A stretch of DNA of 64,000 nucleotides, from contig NZ_JAMOZL010000003.1 in assembly GCF_023667495.1 (NCBI RefSeq), positions 62,001 through 126,000 of the forward strand. Reading direction: 5' to 3'. The position numbers and the translations under genes are program-made. The first letter of the stretch is position 1. Every line of letters begins with the position of its first letter. This stretch comes from Dyadobacter sp. MSC1_007 (GTDB taxonomy: Bacteria > Bacteroidota > Bacteroidia > Cytophagales > Spirosomataceae). The notes under the pieces are model-generated. The model was not told the origin of the DNA, ran no database searches, and worked only from the letters and a program-made list of their open reading frames with translations. Positions 9,007 through 17,829 of the stretch are shown here, in pieces.

Positions 9007-9195
9007 TCAAATTTCCACATAAATTAAAACCAGATAGTGCCAAATCCTACGGCCGATAAAAATTACAAAATACGCGATCACGAACAAAGCGATTCCTGTC
9101 ATGTATTTAGTTCTGAGATTCATGCGCTTTAAAAAAGGAAGAGTAGCAGAAGAAAATAGCGCTAGAAAGTAAATGAAAGTCAAGAAGCTGTTCAA
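9007..9195 (-). CDS. Small membrane protein (62 aa)
   Basis: Short protein with two predicted membrane helices (about 4-22 and 33-55) around a basic loop (KRMNLRTKY). It ends in a third aromatic-rich stretch. The pattern is typical of tiny inner-membrane proteins. No family recognised; the call rests on hydrophobicity and charge placement. A second small membrane protein gene lies about 100 bases upstream on the same strand. Confidence 0.4.
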   Translation of the reverse strand: MNSFLTFIYFLALFSSATLPFLKRMNLRTKYMTGIALFVIAYFVIFIGRRIWHYLVLIYVEI

Positions 9196-9291
9196 AAAAA
9201 GTAGTGCGGGAACTGCCGGATGGTCGGAGTATGGCGGGAAGTCCAGGTGATACCTTCATTTTCGGTAAAATAAATTTTGGTCTGCCAAAAC

Positions 9292-9471
9292 CTACCTCGC
9301 CCGTTTTTCAAGAGCGTCGCGGACAAGTTCCGCGGCTTCTTGTTCATCTTTTTTCAATAACCACCATTGAAGCAGCAGGAATGGCGACATTAGAACAAAT
9401 GAAAACGCTGCTGTAACGACGAGTATTCCGACAAAAAGAAACCGTAGAATTGCTTTAAAAAAAATATTCAT
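9292..9471 (-). CDS. Small membrane protein (59 aa)
   Basis: One long hydrophobic stretch (about 5-38), then a charged amphipathic tail (KKDEQEAAELVRDALEKRAR). ATG 9471 is preferred because a purine-rich stretch precedes it; an in-frame ATG at 9492 would add seven residues. No family recognised. It lies downstream of the glycosyltransferase operon on the same strand and could be its last gene. Confidence 0.45.
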   Translation of the reverse strand: MNIFFKAILRFLFVGILVVTAAFSFVLMSPFLLLQWWLLKKDEQEAAELVRDALEKRAR

Positions 9472-9540
9472 AGAATTAAAGAAAGAGGGCAATGCACTAC
9501 GATTGAGGGCTAATTGAAGTCACTCGCCAGTGCTGTTGGC

Positions 9541-10617
9541 TTAATTGAGTATGCGGCACCACTGCTCCATTACGGTATCCAGTTCGAGCAAAGGCAGCCT
9601 TTGTGATTTGTGGTTCTTCATTCGCTCGCGAAGGCCGTTGTCCTCCATTAAGGTAGCCAGCGATTGTTTCAATTTGTTTACATTTCCTGCTTCCACCAGA
9701 ATACCATTTTTTCCATCCTCGATCAGTTCATCGGGGCCGGTATCGCAATCGAAGGCAACAATTGGCAAGTGGAATGCAAGCGCTTCCAGGAGCACCATCG
9801 GTAACCCCTCGAACCGCGAGCTCAGGCAGTATATAGAAGCTTTTTCAAAATACTCGAAAACTGCCTGTGTAGCAGCCACAAGTTCGACGGAATCCCCGAT
9901 ACCGAGTTCCGCTATTTTGTCTTCGAGGGCGGGCTTGTCTTCACCGTCACCGATGATAAGCAACTTCCATTCTTTCCGAAGCACTGCTGGTAGTCCGGCC
10001 CACGCATCCACCAACAGGTCAAAACCTTTTTGGTAGGTATGCCTTCCAACAGAAATGACGGTTTTTGATGGTTTTTCATTCACATCGCGCTCTTCCAGGA
10101 ACATAGGGTTTGGAATATGTGTCAACTGCGCATTGTGGTACCACGCACCCTGTTTCCAGAATTGCATATCACGGGCTGTCAGCGTGACGATCCTGTCGGC
10201 AAAAGAAAGTGAAAGTTGCCGGGCCAAAGATCTTGAAGCTATACCGAGGCTCACATTAAAATTGAAATGTTCCCACACTACATGCCGGACGCCGGTAAAT
10301 GCAAGCGGTGGGACCGAATGTATAGCCATATTCGACTCAACCGTAACAAACGTGTCGATATTATTGCGGTTAACCAGCTGCCGGATCTTTCGTTGGGAAT
10401 AGACGGCTTTTTCGATGCCCTTTCTATCATCCAAATGCATGCTGGTTACCCTCACATTCGGCTCCAAAGGAAAGAAAATGTTATTTGGATCACCATTGAG
10501 ACTTAATACATGAACATTATAATCTCTTTTGGCAAGTTCATTGATAATGACTGAAGCTACGCGTTCTGTTCCCCCAACCAACGAAATATTGTAAATAAGA
10601 AAGACGATATTTGGCAT
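9541..10617 (-). CDS. Glycosyltransferase family 4
   Basis: GT-B fold glycosyltransferase of 358 aa, the normal length for the family. The N-terminal Rossmann half starts with LVGGTERVASVIINELAKR, the acceptor-side glycine loop. The C-terminal half has SVGRHTYQKGFDLLVDAW, LLIIGDGEDKPALED and the E-x7-E nucleotide-sugar motif in RFEGLPMVLLEALAF near residue 275. It acts at the cytoplasmic face, transferring a sugar to a polysaccharide or lipid-linked acceptor; donor and acceptor are unknown. The acyltransferase gene ends 8 bases upstream, so both are probably one operon making or decorating a surface glycan. Confidence 0.9.
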   Translation of the reverse strand: MPNIVFLIYNISLVGGTERVASVIINELAKRDYNVHVLSLNGDPNNIFFPLEPNVRVTSMHLDDRKGIEKAVYSQRKIRQLVNRNNIDTFVTVESNMAIHSVPPLAFTGVRHVVWEHFNFNVSLGIASRSLARQLSLSFADRIVTLTARDMQFWKQGAWYHNAQLTHIPNPMFLEERDVNEKPSKTVISVGRHTYQKGFDLLVDAWAGLPAVLRKEWKLLIIGDGEDKPALEDKIAELGIGDSVELVAATQAVFEYFEKASIYCLSSRFEGLPMVLLEALAFHLPIVAFDCDTGPDELIEDGKNGILVEAGNVNKLKQSLATLMEDNGLRERMKNHKSQRLPLLELDTVMEQWCRILN

Positions 10618-10625
10618 GCGATTAT

Positions 10626-11654
10626 TTAATTTCTTACCACTGCTTTGCGAGGATCAAACTGCTTGTCCAGCATGGATTTAAGTAAACTGATCATGGGTTT
10701 TTCGAACCATCTATGCAATGCGACACTTACAAGGCAAACCAGGGCCATCGAAAATACCAGGCCCAGCAACTCATATACAGGGCCTTGCAAACCTATCCGC
10801 ACATACACCAATCGCAGGAATGCGTAAATAATGAACGGGTGAACAAGGTACATGGCATAACTTGAATCGCCGAGCAGCACCATAGTTGAATGAAATTTAT
10901 TTTGAACATTAATGCGGTTTTCCAACATTAGAAAGCCACAAGTTGTCAAAAATGCAGGTATGCCGAAGAGCAGAAAACGGTTTGAAGAAAGGCCATAAGC
11001 ATATTCGGCGTACAATGAAAATGCCAATGCTATAAAACCGGCCAAGACTAATACATTTTTGAGCGATTGTGTCGTAAAACGCAGTTGGTGTTTCCAGAGA
11101 TAATACAAAATTCCTCCGGCGACAAACTCCATAATCATACTACCGCCCCAAAAGCGAACCACATAACTTTCCCAGTGGACGAAGGCCGAAATGAGTACGA
11201 AAAGTGATAATCCGACAAGGCAGGCGACCATTCCCTTTTTACCCCCAAAAATGGAAATGAAAAAGGCAATAGACACGTAAAAGAACATTTCATAATTCAA
11301 CGTCCAACCTAACGTCAGGATAGGTCCGCTGTTTTTGATATGGTAGGGGATGAACAGCAATGACTTGGCCAGTGCGGTGGGCGTTATAACGACGTTCCGA
11401 AACCAGGAGGGTTTGGCTAAGTACAATCCGGTAGTAAGGAATGTCATCGCATAATACAGCGGCACAATGCGAATTATGCGGCGGTACAGAAAACCGTCAA
11501 TAGAATTATTGACAATGTATGCCATGATAAAGCCACTGATCACGAAGAATAAATCGACACCAAAGCCTCCCAGGGCCGGCTTGGTATATTCGAAATGAGC
11601 AAATATTACGAGCAATGCAGCCAGTGCGCGTAGTATTTGAATACCTTGAAGCAT
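10626..11654 (-). CDS. Acyltransferase family 3 membrane protein
   Basis: Polytopic inner-membrane O-acyltransferase of 342 aa. The start GIQILRALAALLVIFAHF carries the family's conserved R-A-x-A-x-x-V-x-x-x-H pattern. GGFGVDLFFVISGFIMAY follows, and about ten transmembrane segments cover the rest. The family transfers acetyl or other acyl groups to sugars of exopolysaccharide, O-antigen or peptidoglycan. The adjacent glycosyltransferase (8-base gap) suggests modification of a surface glycan. The acceptor cannot be told from sequence. Confidence 0.9.
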   Translation of the reverse strand: MLQGIQILRALAALLVIFAHFEYTKPALGGFGVDLFFVISGFIMAYIVNNSIDGFLYRRIIRIVPLYYAMTFLTTGLYLAKPSWFRNVVITPTALAKSLLFIPYHIKNSGPILTLGWTLNYEMFFYVSIAFFISIFGGKKGMVACLVGLSLFVLISAFVHWESYVVRFWGGSMIMEFVAGGILYYLWKHQLRFTTQSLKNVLVLAGFIALAFSLYAEYAYGLSSNRFLLFGIPAFLTTCGFLMLENRINVQNKFHSTMVLLGDSSYAMYLVHPFIIYAFLRLVYVRIGLQGPVYELLGLVFSMALVCLVSVALHRWFEKPMISLLKSMLDKQFDPRKAVVRN

Positions 11655-11824
11655 ATTACTATGTTAGTCGTTTGAATCCGCATTACGCACGATGTCCCGC
11701 CTTCAAAGGGATGCGAGGATTTATAAAGACAGCGCGAATCCGTTAGGCAAATTTCGGTAATATAAATTCAATAAGCTTGATATTGATCAGTGAAATCTGA
11801 TTTTTGGGCGTAAGTTGTTGTTTT

Positions 11825-12694
11825 TCAAAGAGCTACATTCAGCATCTCATAAAATTTTGCGACGGCTTTCTTTTCGTAGGCTTCTTTGAGGGAAATGATC
11901 ATGATAGTTCGCCTCATGTTTTTGCCGTCGATGGGTATTCCAACCACATCGGGGTCGTTTACGCTTGTTTCGCTTAATATGGTATGCCAATGGCCTGTTT
12001 TTACAATTTCGAATAGCGTAGGTATATCATTTATTTCCATGCAGATATTCGGGACCAGATTTTTTTGGCCGAATGATTCTTCAAAAAACTGTATGCTATT
12101 ATTGCCACTGAAAGGTAAAGCCAATGGCAGTTCGGCGACTTCGTTAAGCGATATAGTCGCCTTTTGAGCCCACGAAGAACCTTTTGCAGTTACCAGCACC
12201 ATATTCGCTTTTAAAAGTGTCTGATATTTTAAATGCGGTTCCCGGAGTTCCTCATGGAATGTCAAAATGAAATCGAAATGATGTAAATTGAGTCTTTCGA
12301 GTAGGTCTTTTGTAGTGCCAAATACAACTTGGATTTTAATATTGGGATACTGACTTGCAAACTGTACCAATATTTTAGCAAATAGGATCCGCATGGAATA
12401 AATTACGCCGATGGTAATTTTTCCTGTATTCAAATTCTTCAAATCACGTAAAAGCAACAGCCCTTCATTTGCTCTGTTTATACTCTGCAAGGCATATTCA
12501 CTAAACAGGTTACCAGCTTCAGTAAGTGTAATCCTCTTGCCAATACGGTTAAATAAAGGGACGCTTAATTCATCTTCCAGTTGCTTAATTTGCTGTGAAA
12601 GAGTGCTTTGGCTGATATTCAAAGCCGTTGCAGCTTCGGTGAAATTCAGTAACTCCTTGGCTTTCAGAAAATATTTGAGCTGTCTTAGTTCCAT
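11825..12694 (-). CDS. LysR-family transcriptional regulator
   Basis: Regulator of 289 aa, standard for LysR proteins. The N-terminal winged helix (MELRQLKYFLKAKEL, then LNISQSTLSQQIKQLEDEL) is textbook, followed by the linker helix and a periplasmic-binding-protein-like effector domain from about residue 90. It is divergent from the EthD-like gene at 12817. LysR proteins usually control the divergent neighbour through the shared intergenic region, here 122 bases, so that gene is the likeliest target (inference). Confidence 0.92.
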   Translation of the reverse strand: MELRQLKYFLKAKELLNFTEAATALNISQSTLSQQIKQLEDELSVPLFNRIGKRITLTEAGNLFSEYALQSINRANEGLLLLRDLKNLNTGKITIGVIYSMRILFAKILVQFASQYPNIKIQVVFGTTKDLLERLNLHHFDFILTFHEELREPHLKYQTLLKANMVLVTAKGSSWAQKATISLNEVAELPLALPFSGNNSIQFFEESFGQKNLVPNICMEINDIPTLFEIVKTGHWHTILSETSVNDPDVVGIPIDGKNMRRTIMIISLKEAYEKKAVAKFYEMLNVAL

Positions 12695-12816
12695 ATTCTA
12701 AATCGGTTTTTTCGATCGTTTCCATCGAAAAATAACGTTTTGCGAATAACGGCAATATTTTAATATTTGCCTAATTAACTCAAATTGAACATTTTATCAC
12801 GTAAAAAACTAAAACT

Positions 12817-13224
12817 ATGAAGTTGAAGCTAATTTTGCCGTTCCTTCTTTTGACTGCTTGTTTTACCGCGTTTGGTCAGGGAACGCAGAGCGCCGCTGTT
12901 GTTGAAAAAGGCTTAGTCAAAGTATCAGTCATGTACCCGTTTGCAGAAGGAAAAACCTTTAATATGGAGTATTATGAGGCTAAGCACATGCCAATGGTAG
13001 CAAAGTTTTTAGGATCAAATTTGGTAAAATATACCATTGAAAAAGGGGTCGCTAGCGGCATTCCAAACCAGCCTCTGCCTTATATGGCTATTGGTACGTT
13101 TTATGTAAAAAGCCTGAGCGACTATCAAGCGGCTATCGGCCCGAATAGAGACGCCATTCGGGCCGATTTCGCAAATTACACCAATACTACGCCTGTCATT
13201 TTGGTGAGTGAGGTGGTGAAGTAG
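12817..13224 (+). CDS. Exported EthD-family protein
   Basis: A 135-aa protein with a cleavable signal peptide (MKLKLILPFLLLTACF to AFGQ). The mature part matches the EthD ferredoxin-like dimeric alpha-beta barrel fold: VKVSVMYPF, then FNMEYYEAKHMPMVAKFLG (the conserved YY-x-x-KH-x-P core) and a PYMAIGTFYVKSL strand. EthD proteins are normally cytosolic, so export is unusual. It is divergent from a LysR regulator. The role is unknown; binding or turnover of small aromatic or polyketide compounds is known for relatives. Confidence 0.8.
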   Translation: MKLKLILPFLLLTACFTAFGQGTQSAAVVEKGLVKVSVMYPFAEGKTFNMEYYEAKHMPMVAKFLGSNLVKYTIEKGVASGIPNQPLPYMAIGTFYVKSLSDYQAAIGPNRDAIRADFANYTNTTPVILVSEVVK

Positions 13225-13238
13225 AAATATTATACGCC

Positions 13239-15653
13239 TTACTCGGTCCTTAGGTTTTTGACCGGGTTCATCAATGCAGTTTTAACCGATTGAAAACTGA
13301 TAGTAATTAAAGCGAGCAACAACGCCGATAACCCCGCCAGCATAAATTCTTCCCAGCCGATCGTTACACGATAAGCGAAGCCAGCCAGCCATCGATCCAT
13401 AGCCCAGGCGGCAAGAGGCAGTGCGACGAGAATCGCGATGAGAACCAGCAGGATAAAATCTTTGGATAGCGAATATACCACGCTGCTAACCGAGGCGCCA
13501 AGAACCTTGCGGACACCTACTTCTTTCACCCGGAGTTTGGCCGAATAAGACGATAGCCCGAACAGGCCAAGACAGGAAATGAAAATGATTAGCACTGCAA
13601 ACCTGCTAAATACCTGGCTCATCCTATTTTCGGACATATATAGCTTGTCGAGCGTTTCATCAATAAAAGAATAAGTGAATTTGGCTGACGGGGTTAGCGT
13701 TGCAACCTGTTTTTCAAGGAATTTGATCGTGTTGGGAATCTGGTTCCCTCTCACTTTTACGAGCAGGTATGTCGCGCGATAAGGGTTGTAAGAAATTACC
13801 ATGGGTTCAATGCTGGAATGCAATGACGCAAAATTGAAGTCTTTCACAATCCCAACGACCGTGCCTGTGTCTCCATCGGCCACAAAAGGAGTGCCTAGCG
13901 GCTTTTCAAGATGGTAAACTTTTGCCGCCGCTTCATTGAGGATAAATTCGGCTTTTTTAATCTCTGGAAACTGACTATAAAACGGCCTCCCTTCTTTTAA
14001 TTGGATGCCGAGCGCTGTTAATATTTTCTCGTCGGACCACAGCATACGCGCGTGATCAGGTATGTTCTGATTGCCTGTTTCGTGAAGGGGATGCGCTTCG
14101 TAATTTCCAAAACGTTCGCCCGGAAGGGTTGAAGTGACGGAGAAATCGCTGATAGCGGGGTTCTTTTTCATTTCGTCAACCAAGACCCCGTATTTTTCCC
14201 ACATCTGATTGTACATCGTCACGGCAACGACCTGGTCCTTGTCAAAACCCAGGTCCTGGTTGTGAAATAGCTGCATTTGTCGGTAAACGGTGATTGTTCC
14301 GAAAATCATGAAAACCGAAACCGTAAATTGGAATACAACTAATCCTTTTCTAATGACATTGACGGTGCTACCGGATATCTTCTTCCCTTTCAGCGAGATT
14401 ACAGGGTTAAACCGGGCCACAAACCAGGCCGGGTACAAGCCGGCAAATAGTGCAATAACAACCACCAATCCGAGTAAGGTGGTCAGATTAGGGAGTGTGA
14501 AAATATCAGAAAAAATAAAACCGCCAGAGGCCAGGTTGGTGTAAAAAGGGACACTCAGCTTGAAAAGCAGCACCGCCAGCCCGGCCGACAAAAGGGTGAC
14601 CAAAAACGATTCTCCCAGAAATTGCTTGATCAGTTGCTGCTTGGTGGCACCTACCGCTTTCCGAAGTCCAATCTCTTTCATTCGGTTGAATGCCAGGGCC
14701 GTAGAAATGTTGATAAAATTCACAGTCGCGACGAGCAAAATGAACAACGCTGCGATGGAGAAAATGTAGACGTAAGTAATGCTGCTATTCGGAAACATTT
14801 CCTTTTCAAGCTTCGAATGCAGGTGAATATCTTTAATGGGCTGTAAATGCAGTTTCCGGGTCGCCAGTATCTCTTTTGGTGATTCTCCCATGGGAGCGTA
14901 AAATTTGGTCGCGAATGTACCCAGCCCGGCTTCCAGTTGCTGTTTGGATGCATCCTTTCTGAGCATCACGTAAGTATAAAAGCCCGACCAGTCGATATTT
15001 TCCATCGATTGTTTATCCAGATAACTGTTAATGGTCGGCATTGAAACCAGGTAATCGAAGCGCAGGTGACTGGGAGACGGGGAAGTCTTTACGACGCCGG
15101 TCACTTTTAATGCCAGCCGGCTGCGATCATCCTGGATAATCTTGCCCATCGGGTCTGTTTTTCCGAAGTATTTTTCAGCCGTCTGTTCTGTCAGTACAAT
15201 CGAATTGGCTTCATCAAGAGCAGAGGCGGGGTTTCCACTCACAAATGCGAGGTCAAACATACTGATCACGCCGGCGTTTACGAAGAAGCCACCTTTTTCT
15301 TCAAAGCGCTTTACTTCACCCTGCGGATTGGTGTGGCTAAGCAATTGAAACGGGTATAAGCGGTGAAAACGAACACTCTGCTCGATTTGCGGAAATTCTT
15401 GCTGCAACGCTGGGCCTAATGGCGGAGGCGTCGCGGCCCAGTGCCGATTATCATCTCCCTTGCTTTCGTAAGTTACGCGGTATACACGATCGACATTGGA
15501 CAGCCAACGGTCATAGCTCAGCTCATGTTTAACATGAAAAATTATAATGAGTGCGCCCGCTATTCCGACAGCCAACCCAACAATGTTGATCAATGAGAAA
15601 GTCTTGCTTTTCCAAAGGTTTCGCCAGGCGATTATTAGGTAATTTTTAATCAT
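13239..15653 (-). CDS. MacB/FtsX-type ABC transporter permease
   Basis: Inner-membrane permease of 804 aa with the duplicated eight-helix layout common in Bacteroidota. It begins MIKNYLIIAWRNLWKSKTFS with the first membrane helix, followed by a MacB-like periplasmic domain (about 50-250) and three helices (about 285-420) containing RMKEIGLRKAVGATKQQL. A second helix, a second periplasmic domain and a final FtsX block with RVKEVGVRKVLGASVSSVVY follow. Such proteins work with a cytosolic ATPase as mechanotransmission transporters for peptides, lipoproteins or drugs. No ATPase gene is nearby, so the partner must be encoded elsewhere. Confidence 0.9.
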   Translation of the reverse strand: MIKNYLIIAWRNLWKSKTFSLINIVGLAVGIAGALIIIFHVKHELSYDRWLSNVDRVYRVTYESKGDDNRHWAATPPPLGPALQQEFPQIEQSVRFHRLYPFQLLSHTNPQGEVKRFEEKGGFFVNAGVISMFDLAFVSGNPASALDEANSIVLTEQTAEKYFGKTDPMGKIIQDDRSRLALKVTGVVKTSPSPSHLRFDYLVSMPTINSYLDKQSMENIDWSGFYTYVMLRKDASKQQLEAGLGTFATKFYAPMGESPKEILATRKLHLQPIKDIHLHSKLEKEMFPNSSITYVYIFSIAALFILLVATVNFINISTALAFNRMKEIGLRKAVGATKQQLIKQFLGESFLVTLLSAGLAVLLFKLSVPFYTNLASGGFIFSDIFTLPNLTTLLGLVVVIALFAGLYPAWFVARFNPVISLKGKKISGSTVNVIRKGLVVFQFTVSVFMIFGTITVYRQMQLFHNQDLGFDKDQVVAVTMYNQMWEKYGVLVDEMKKNPAISDFSVTSTLPGERFGNYEAHPLHETGNQNIPDHARMLWSDEKILTALGIQLKEGRPFYSQFPEIKKAEFILNEAAAKVYHLEKPLGTPFVADGDTGTVVGIVKDFNFASLHSSIEPMVISYNPYRATYLLVKVRGNQIPNTIKFLEKQVATLTPSAKFTYSFIDETLDKLYMSENRMSQVFSRFAVLIIFISCLGLFGLSSYSAKLRVKEVGVRKVLGASVSSVVYSLSKDFILLVLIAILVALPLAAWAMDRWLAGFAYRVTIGWEEFMLAGLSALLLALITISFQSVKTALMNPVKNLRTE

Positions 15654-15860
15654 AGCAATGATTGTTTGGGGACAGGAATAACGACATTTCCTTATTTGGC
15701 AAAAAATATACCAAATAGTTAATGTATTGATTAATAGTTAGTTATTGATAAGATTTCAGCTTTGACTGTTCGAATTCGTACAAATTTGTTCGGGTTGAAG
15801 GAGTTTGGGGGAATGAGAGGCTGTATGTTTCAGGTCGCTACTTATCCCCGCTTTATCGCG

Positions 15861-15893
15861 TTTGCTTCAACAGGGAACTGTTCGTTATTTTTG
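15861..15893 (+). promoter_or_regulatory. Strong Bacteroidota promoter for the AbiE-like pair
   Basis: TTTG at 15861-15864, 21 bases, then TATTTTTG at 15886-15893; both elements match the Bacteroidota consensus. Initiation near 15900 would leave an untranslated leader of about 30 bases before the ATG at 15932. Confidence 0.65.
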
Positions 15894-15931
15894 TATGTTC
15901 ACTGAGGAAGAACAAGGAAAATAATCGAACA

Positions 15932-16945
15932 ATGCTTTCTGAACAGGAAATAGCCTATTTAGCTTTAACGAATTTAGAGGCTCATACCGGCATTGAAGGA
16001 CAGTGGTTCACAGCAATGCCTTTCGACCGAGCTATTGACGGGGAAGTTGTGCTCAATGTCCAAGGCAGGGAGCTCAGGTTCAAAGCAGAGGTAAAGCGTG
16101 AATTTCGCGAATATCATATGGATGAGTTGCTGGATAAAGCCAGCCGTTACCATCCCCTCGTATTGATTGCCAACCGGTTGTTTCCTGCTCAGAAGGAGCG
16201 GCTACGTGGGCATCAGATTTCTTATCTGGACGTCTCGGGTAACGCCTACCTTAAGAGTGGCGAAGTCTTGTTGTGGATCGAAGGGCAAAAAGGTGCGTAT
16301 AATGGCATGGAAGCCACAAAAACGAATCGCGCGTTCACCAAGGCAGGTCTGAAAGTCGTCTACGCCCTGCTACAGAATCAGGCCGCGGTCAACTTTACTT
16401 ACCGGGAGTTGGCCTCTTTCGCAGGGGTTGCGCTAGGGACCATCAACGAGGCGATGACCGCCCTCAAAGAAGCAGGGTATCTGCTTCGGGTAAATAAAAA
16501 CCGCATGATCCTTGATAATAAAAGGCAGCTTCTGGAACATTGGCTCGTGGGTTATGGCAACGTACTCAAACCGTCTTTGCAGTTGGGAAGCTACCAAATG
16601 CGGGATACTGCTAATTGGAAAACAGTGAAACTTCCAGCGGGCGCGTTATGGGGCGGCGAACCTGCAGGAGATCTTACAACAGGGTATTTACATCCGGAGC
16701 GGTGGACAATTTACATCAGTCACAGCAAAAGCGAAGTAGTGAAGGAATTGCAACTGATTCCTAAGCAAGATGGCAATCTGAAATTATTTAAAAAATTCTG
16801 GACGGATGTTGCGCTCGATTCGCTAAACATTGCTACCCCTGACCTGATCACATATGCTGACCTGCTGCTGACAGGAGATCAAAGATGTATCGAAACAGCA
16901 AAAATAATTTACGAACAGAAACTAAGTAACGCCTTTGACACTTGA
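15932..16945 (+). CDS. AbiEi-family antitoxin/regulator with nuclease-like N-terminal domain
   Basis: A 337-aa protein of the type annotated as type IV AbiEi antitoxin in Bacteroidota. Residues 30-130 look like a restriction-nuclease-type fold: Asp36, then a strand with Glu53-x-Lys55 (KAEVKREF), then LVLIANRLF and GHQISYLDVSGNAYL. A winged helix follows at about 145-215 (FTKAGLKVVYALLQ, YRELASFAGVALGTINEAMT, LKEAGYLLR), then a C-terminal domain ending near TPDLITYADLLLTGDQRC. AbiEi proteins repress their own operon and neutralise the nucleotidyltransferase toxin. Its stop overlaps the next start (TGATG), indicating translational coupling. Whether the nuclease-like part is catalytic is unknown. 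Confidence 0.75.
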   Translation: MLSEQEIAYLALTNLEAHTGIEGQWFTAMPFDRAIDGEVVLNVQGRELRFKAEVKREFREYHMDELLDKASRYHPLVLIANRLFPAQKERLRGHQISYLDVSGNAYLKSGEVLLWIEGQKGAYNGMEATKTNRAFTKAGLKVVYALLQNQAAVNFTYRELASFAGVALGTINEAMTALKEAGYLLRVNKNRMILDNKRQLLEHWLVGYGNVLKPSLQLGSYQMRDTANWKTVKLPAGALWGGEPAGDLTTGYLHPERWTIYISHSKSEVVKELQLIPKQDGNLKLFKKFWTDVALDSLNIATPDLITYADLLLTGDQRCIETAKIIYEQKLSNAFDT

Positions 16946-17793
16946 TGGATTACAGTGAATTAAAGCCGGTGTTTGACACTGTTGAAAAGGCGATGGATAG
17001 GCTCGGAATCGATTATTACCTGATAGGTGCGCTGGCCAGGGGCATCTGGTTCAAGCGCTCACAAATCAATTCAAGAGTGACCAAAGACGTAGATTTTGCA
17101 ATTCTGGTGGGCAGCGAGCAGGAGTATGAGACAGTGAAAACCTACCTGGTAGAAAATGAAGGGTACGTTCGGCTCCGAGGAAATGCCTATGTTTTAGTCT
17201 CTCCCGAAAAGCATCAGGTGGATTTACTGCCTTTCGGAGACATTGCCTCATCGGGCAGTATGCTGATAGAAGGTCAAAGTATGACAAAAATTGGTGTAGC
17301 AGGAATGCAAGAGGTCTATCAACGCGGTACAGAAAACGTCGAATTTCAAACCGGAAACACTTTCAAGGCGGCCACAATTGCCAGTATTGCGTTGCTGAAA
17401 CTGATCGCTTACGACGACCGACCAGAGGCAAGACAAAAGGATGCCATAGACATCGGTAACATCGTTCATCACTTCTTTGATATGCATACGGAAATGATCT
17501 ACGAAGGACACCTGGACTTGTTCGCCGACCAGGATGAGCTGAATTCAGGCAAGCGGTGGGAGTCAAGTGATATCGGTGCAGTTGTGCTGGGTCGGGAAAT
17601 ATCGCGGATCGCCCGGGGAAACGAGGCATTGCATGAGAGGTTGACCAGGATACTGTCTGACGAAATAGTCTTCGGCGAAGAAAGCCGATTCATCAGGTTG
17701 ATAGCCAGGGATAGGGGTATGGAAATACAACAAGTAATTGCCAGCCTTGGGGAGGTTTTATGGGGCTTGGAAAACGCAGCCCCGCAATCCTAA
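16945..17793 (+). CDS. AbiEii-like nucleotidyltransferase toxin
   Basis: A 282-aa protein of the nucleotidyltransferase superfamily. ATG 16945 overlaps the upstream stop by one base; a TTG directly before it is not needed. IGALARGIWF replaces the usual glycine-serine loop. TKDVDFAI (Asp48 and Asp50) and VDLLPFGDI (Asp93) supply the three metal-binding carboxylates. RPEARQKDAIDI near residue 170 matches the conserved lysine/aspartate region of AbiEii proteins. AbiEii-type toxins transfer nucleotides to tRNA or other targets and act in phage defence by stopping growth. The pair with the AbiEi-like gene supports this, but the family also includes non-toxins. Confidence 0.75.
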   Translation: MDYSELKPVFDTVEKAMDRLGIDYYLIGALARGIWFKRSQINSRVTKDVDFAILVGSEQEYETVKTYLVENEGYVRLRGNAYVLVSPEKHQVDLLPFGDIASSGSMLIEGQSMTKIGVAGMQEVYQRGTENVEFQTGNTFKAATIASIALLKLIAYDDRPEARQKDAIDIGNIVHHFFDMHTEMIYEGHLDLFADQDELNSGKRWESSDIGAVVLGREISRIARGNEALHERLTRILSDEIVFGEESRFIRLIARDRGMEIQQVIASLGEVLWGLENAAPQS

Positions 17794-17829
17794 CAACGGT
17801 CGTATGGGACTTTGCACGTTTGCAACACC

